The notes under the pieces are model-generated. The model was not told the origin of the DNA. It made no database searches and was given only the letters and a program-made list of their open reading frames with translations. Positions 13,963 to 14,761 of a stretch of DNA of 14,761 nucleotides are shown here, piece after piece. Source of the stretch: Hyphomonadaceae bacterium UBA2389 (GTDB lineage Bacteria; Pseudomonadota; Alphaproteobacteria; Caulobacterales; Aquidulcibacteraceae); assembly GCA_002343395.1 (NCBI GenBank), contig DDSN01000057.1:76744-91504 (forward strand), written 5' to 3'. Positions within the stretch are counted from its first letter, which is position 1. Every line of letters starts with the position of its first letter. Made by a program: the position numbers and the translations under genes.

Positions 13963-13992
13963 GCGGCCCGGCTTCGGCCGGGTCGCTTCTTT
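13963..13992 (+). terminator. intrinsic terminator with UUCG tetraloop
   Basis: A 10-bp stem, GCGGCCCGGC (13963-13972) with GCCGGGTCGC (13977-13986) including one G-U pair, closes on a TTCG tetraloop, which is unusually stable. TTCTTT follows to 13992. It lies 40 bases after the repeat-protein stop and directly abuts the next open frame. Confidence 0.85.
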
Positions 13993-14022
13993 ATGTGGCG
14001 AAAGCGTCCCATAATGCGGATC

Positions 14023-14526
14023 ATGGCAGCGGCCGCGACAATCTCTGAGCTTATGGCCAGCGGCGAGCGGCGCGGATTGACCGTCGGCGAACGCGCGTTG
14101 GGCCGTTCCATGTTTGGCGATGAAGTCCAATGGCGTGCGGTGCGGGTTGCTCAGGCATCGCCCCTGGGGTTTGGCGCGATGGTGCCGCTGGGCCGCACCA
14201 TCATCTTCTCCAAGTGGCGCGCCCATCGCGATTTCGCGCGCGCGCGGCTCGAGGATCAGGGTTGGTTTGTTCATGAACTCGCGCATGTCTGGCAGGCCGA
14301 GCGCGGCACGTTTCTCGCCGCCGCGAAACTCGCCGCCCTGGGCAAGCGCGCCTACCGCTACAGCTCCGCGCCCAACGCGAAGCTCGCGCACTTCAACATC
14401 GAGCGCCAAGCCGAGATCGCGCGGCACTTGTTTCTTGCGCGCGCGGGCGCCGCGGTTGAGGGCGCGCCGCCCTTAGCGTGGCTCGAGGCGGTGTGGGCGA
14501 CGCGTTCTAAGGCGCTTCCAAGGTGA
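14023..14526 (+). CDS. HELAH-motif putative zinc protein (DUF4157/vgr-related type)
   Basis: A 167-residue protein from ATG 14023. A zinc-binding HExxH motif, FVHELAHVWQ, falls at residues 83-92 (H84, E85, H88); candidate third ligands are Glu127 and Glu131 in HFNIERQAEIARH. The opening GLTVGERALGRSMFGDEV (residues 19-36) matches what I recall of small alphaproteobacterial proteins annotated 'vgr-related' or DUF4157-like, which have no proven protease activity. No signal peptide is seen. The start is uncertain: ATG 13993 abuts the terminator T-run and is unlikely, 14014 and 14053 are also possible, and none has a good Shine-Dalgarno. Its 3' end overlaps the opposite-strand 74-residue gene by 20 bases. 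Confidence 0.8.
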   Translation: MAAAATISELMASGERRGLTVGERALGRSMFGDEVQWRAVRVAQASPLGFGAMVPLGRTIIFSKWRAHRDFARARLEDQGWFVHELAHVWQAERGTFLAAAKLAALGKRAYRYSSAPNAKLAHFNIERQAEIARHLFLARAGAAVEGAPPLAWLEAVWATRSKALPR

Positions 14527-14731
14527 ACTCGCCGCGCCGCACGCGCTCGGGCAAGGTCGCGCAGAACGCCGCCACCGCCTCGGCGCCGTGTCGATCGACC
14601 ATGTCGGCGAGCGCGGCGTAGATCGCCACCGACGCGATCAGTTCTGGATCGGCGCCGTCGGCGAGCGCCTTGTCCCAGGCCTCGAGGATGAGATCGAGCG
14701 CGCGCCGCTTGAGGTCGCTATCGTCTGCCAT
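14507..14731 (-). CDS. small conserved hypothetical protein, 74 aa
   Basis: A short, acidic, mainly helical cytoplasmic protein: MADDSDLKRRALDLILEAWDKALADG, then PELIASVAIYAALADMVDRHG (residues 29-49), then AVAAFCATLPERVRRGEFTLEAP. The amphipathic helices suggest a small helical bundle or a protein-binding adaptor. It resembles short conserved alphaproteobacterial proteins of unknown function. Its ATG follows a possible upstream stop by 2 bases, so it may end an operon that extends off the right edge. The 3' end runs convergently into the HELAH-motif gene, overlapping by 20 bases. Confidence 0.78.
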   Translation of the reverse strand: MADDSDLKRRALDLILEAWDKALADGADPELIASVAIYAALADMVDRHGAEAVAAFCATLPERVRRGEFTLEAP

Positions 14732-14733
14732 GC

Positions 14734-14761
14734 TCAGTCCGCGTGCCGCGCGCTGAGCGCC
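14734..14761 (-). CDS. possible C-terminal tail of an upstream gene (cut by window edge)
   Basis: One minus-strand frame at the right edge reads ALSARHAD then TGA (14736-14734), 2 bases before the next ATG. The tight spacing and the high-GC third positions fit the end of a gene in the same operon, but eight codons are too few to identify anything. Confidence 0.25.

Noticed and set aside
1..14761. CRISPR array, tRNA, rRNA, phage or IS elements
   Set aside because: No regularly spaced repeats, no recognisable RNA gene, and no transposase, integrase or terminal inverted repeats were seen.

Overview
The window is a 14.8 kb piece of a GC-rich proteobacterial chromosome. Gene content and style (a YgfZ/GcvT-like protein, an M2 peptidase lipoprotein, an HD-hydrolase start at the left edge, GANTC sites, dense short operons) fit an alphaproteobacterium, perhaps of the Caulobacterales/Hyphomonadaceae type. 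This placement is inferred from gene style only; there is no rRNA or marker gene here. I see no phage, IS, CRISPR array, tRNA or rRNA.

Layout: (1) 1-1294: the 5' end of a probable HD hydrolase on the minus strand, diverging from a conserved hypothetical, a 45-residue single-span membrane protein and a GNAT acetyltransferase. (2) 1329-3215: an exported M2 (ACE-like) zinc peptidase closed by a strong intrinsic terminator. (3) 3335-4958: a compact regulated locus in which a TetR-family repressor diverges from a DUF2147 exported protein translationally coupled to a four-span membrane protein. A near-consensus sigma-70 promoter overlaps a TATA-RCGCGY-TATA palindrome between them. (4) 5013-9222, all minus strand: ygfZ, a small Pro-rich lipoprotein, a FabH-like ketosynthase with a complete Cys-His-Asn triad, and an integral-membrane acyltransferase with a fused SGNH domain. 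The last two overlap by GTGA. (5) 9314-11562, plus strand: a GT9 heptosyltransferase-like glycosyltransferase and a dihydroorotase-like amidohydrolase whose first metal-binding His is Gln, sharing a TGATG junction. (6) 11563-12460: a less GC-rich stretch with a palindromic repeat, a hypothetical membrane protein, a tandem duplication and a possible 51-residue membrane protein. (7) 12474-14761: a macro-domain protein, a divergent exported repeat protein with its own UUCG-loop terminator, a HELAH-containing putative zinc protein, and a small conserved alphaproteobacterial-style protein at the right edge.

Most genes are ordinary housekeeping or envelope genes. The points worth a second look are the ketosynthase/acyltransferase pair (possibly making and attaching an acyl group on a surface glycan), the dihydroorotase-like protein with an altered metal site next to a glycosyltransferase, the TetR/DUF2147 switch, and a dispersed G-rich repeat that appears to supply the macro gene's stop codon. 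I found no clear novel defence or mobile system.
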